Source: Bacillota bacterium (lineage in GTDB: Bacteria > Bacillota > Clostridia > TANB77 > CAG-465). Taken from it: a stretch of DNA of 5,393 bases. The notes under the pieces are model-generated. The model did no database searches and was not told where the DNA came from. It worked only from the letters and a program-made list of their open reading frames with translations. A program made the translations under genes and the position numbers. Of this stretch, positions 4,753 through 5,393 are shown one piece after another; within the stretch, counting starts at the first letter, position 1; every line of letters begins with the position of its first letter. The stretch covers positions 1-5,393 of the forward strand of contig JAEWRE010000081.1 in assembly GCA_023460235.1 (NCBI GenBank), in the 5' to 3' direction.

Positions 4753-5393
4753 CTACTTTTCTGCAAGGGTGAATTCTTCCTTGAAAATCTTGTTCGCCCC
4801 TTGGGCATATTCCACACGAAGTTCAAGAATATATTCGCCTGCCGTTGCATACCGGCCTTTATCGTCTTTGGCTTCCAGTTTCTTGTTGAATGTATATTCT
4901 TTCAATCCTCCTTCGGAGAATTCATCGGCGAGCGTACTGTTAAAGAAATATTCACTCGGAGCAGATTCCTTATAAATACGCAGGCGGATAGAATGCAAAT
5001 CATCCTGCGCCTTGACAGTGAATTTAGTCAGGATGTCAGAAGCTGTAGCCGAGCGGCCGGTTCCTATTTCAACCCCCTGCAATTCCACATTGCTTTTCTT
5101 GAATTGGACACCCTCCAGTGAGTTTTCCGATACTTCTCCATTCTTGTCGTATACATTGAAGTGCATGTGGTAATCTCCTGCAGGGGCATCATCCGGAATT
5201 GCAATGTGTTTATGCTGGCCTTCCGTACCCCATTCCTTTTCACCGTTGAAGGTGTAGGTGGTATCCAGTTCAAAGGCCCGAGTGCCTTCTTCATTGTGGA
5301 TAAAGACAGCGATTTTTTCAATTCCGTTTTCTGCTTTGATATGGGCGGATACCATCGGCTTGGTGCCTACATAACCAATCTTGTTCTCCGAGA
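4753..5393 (-). CDS. DUF4625-like protein with two Ig-like modules, 5' end cut by window edge
   Basis: The frame is open from the right edge to TAG at 4755-4753, so 212 residues are visible and the true start lies outside. The Met at 5355 is internal, because in-frame sequence (SENKIGYVGTKP) precedes it. Two related modules are visible. The first, about 13-90, has VFIHNEE, QHKHIAIPDDAPAGDYHMHF and NVYDKNG. The second, about 110-210, has SIRLRIYKES and TAGEYILELRVEY. The first aligns with the next gene's product (IEIHN; DAHVNIPIPADIDPGDYHF; VTDRSGW), so these are paralogous domains. Module 1 keeps His at visible positions 17, 32, 60, 62, 75 and 77, while module 2 has lost them. A lipoprotein signal probably lies beyond the edge. 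It is the first visible gene of the receptor operon and likely a surface partner of the receptor. Exact domain naming is less certain than for the shorter paralogue. Confidence 0.8.
   Translation of the reverse strand, partial: SENKIGYVGTKPMVSAHIKAENGIEKIAVFIHNEEGTRAFELDTTYTFNGEKEWGTEGQHKHIAIPDDAPAGDYHMHFNVYDKNGEVSENSLEGVQFKKSNVELQGVEIGTGRSATASDILTKFTVKAQDDLHSIRLRIYKESAPSEYFFNSTLADEFSEGGLKEYTFNKKLEAKDDKGRYATAGEYILELRVEYAQGANKIFKEEFTLAEK

Noticed and set aside
4248..4850. A longer version of the small DUF4625-like lipoprotein starting at 4850
   Set aside because: It would overlap the preceding gene by about 100 bases and put 40 basic residues in front of a clean lipoprotein signal; the ATG at 4730 gives a proper lipobox.
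1..5393. CRISPR array, tRNA or rRNA gene, insertion sequence with terminal inverted repeats, SusD-like gene, retron or defence genes
   Set aside because: I looked for regular spacer-separated repeats, cloverleaf-like segments, transposase motifs and SusD signatures and found none.

Overview
The window looks like Bacteroides or a close relative (Bacteroidales). The evidence is an outer-membrane receptor with an N-terminal CarboxypepD_reg-like domain ahead of the TonB plug, lipoproteins with acidic residues right after the lipobox cysteine, mostly missing Shine-Dalgarno sequences on the main genes, and one TTTG/TAnnTTTG promoter match. All genes I can support lie on the minus strand.

Right part (about 1326-5393, read right to left): an operon that enters from beyond the right edge. 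It encodes a DUF4625-like protein with two Ig-like modules (5' part missing), a second smaller DUF4625-like lipoprotein rich in histidine, and a 789-residue TonB-dependent receptor, with gaps of 22 and 14 bases. A small Ig-like/BACON-like lipoprotein follows, and a good rho-independent terminator (1174-1227) closes the unit. The likely model is a surface uptake system: one or two surface lipoproteins capture or hand over a ligand, and the receptor imports it with TonB energy. His clusters in both DUF4625-like proteins and a Cys-x-x-Cys pair in the receptor plug make a transition metal or metal-cofactor substrate a reasonable but unproven guess.

Between receptor and small lipoprotein (1730-1867) there is an open frame of 45 codons. 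Its only start is TTG, and it overlaps both neighbours by four bases (TTGA and ATGA).

Left part (1 to about 1170): a different type of DNA. A 35-codon gene with a strong Shine-Dalgarno sequence (AAGGAGGG) is coupled by an ATGA overlap to a Cys-rich, zinc-ribbon-like protein cut by the left edge. Upstream of these is about 900 bases without an intact gene. It holds a GC-richer block with a hairpin, a probable frameshifted small pseudogene (821-1022), dispersed short direct repeats, and a cluster of GTAACAAAA repeats close to the operon terminator. Together this suggests decayed mobile-element or accessory DNA abutting the uptake operon. That reading is an inference; no integrase, transposase or other mobility gene is visible.
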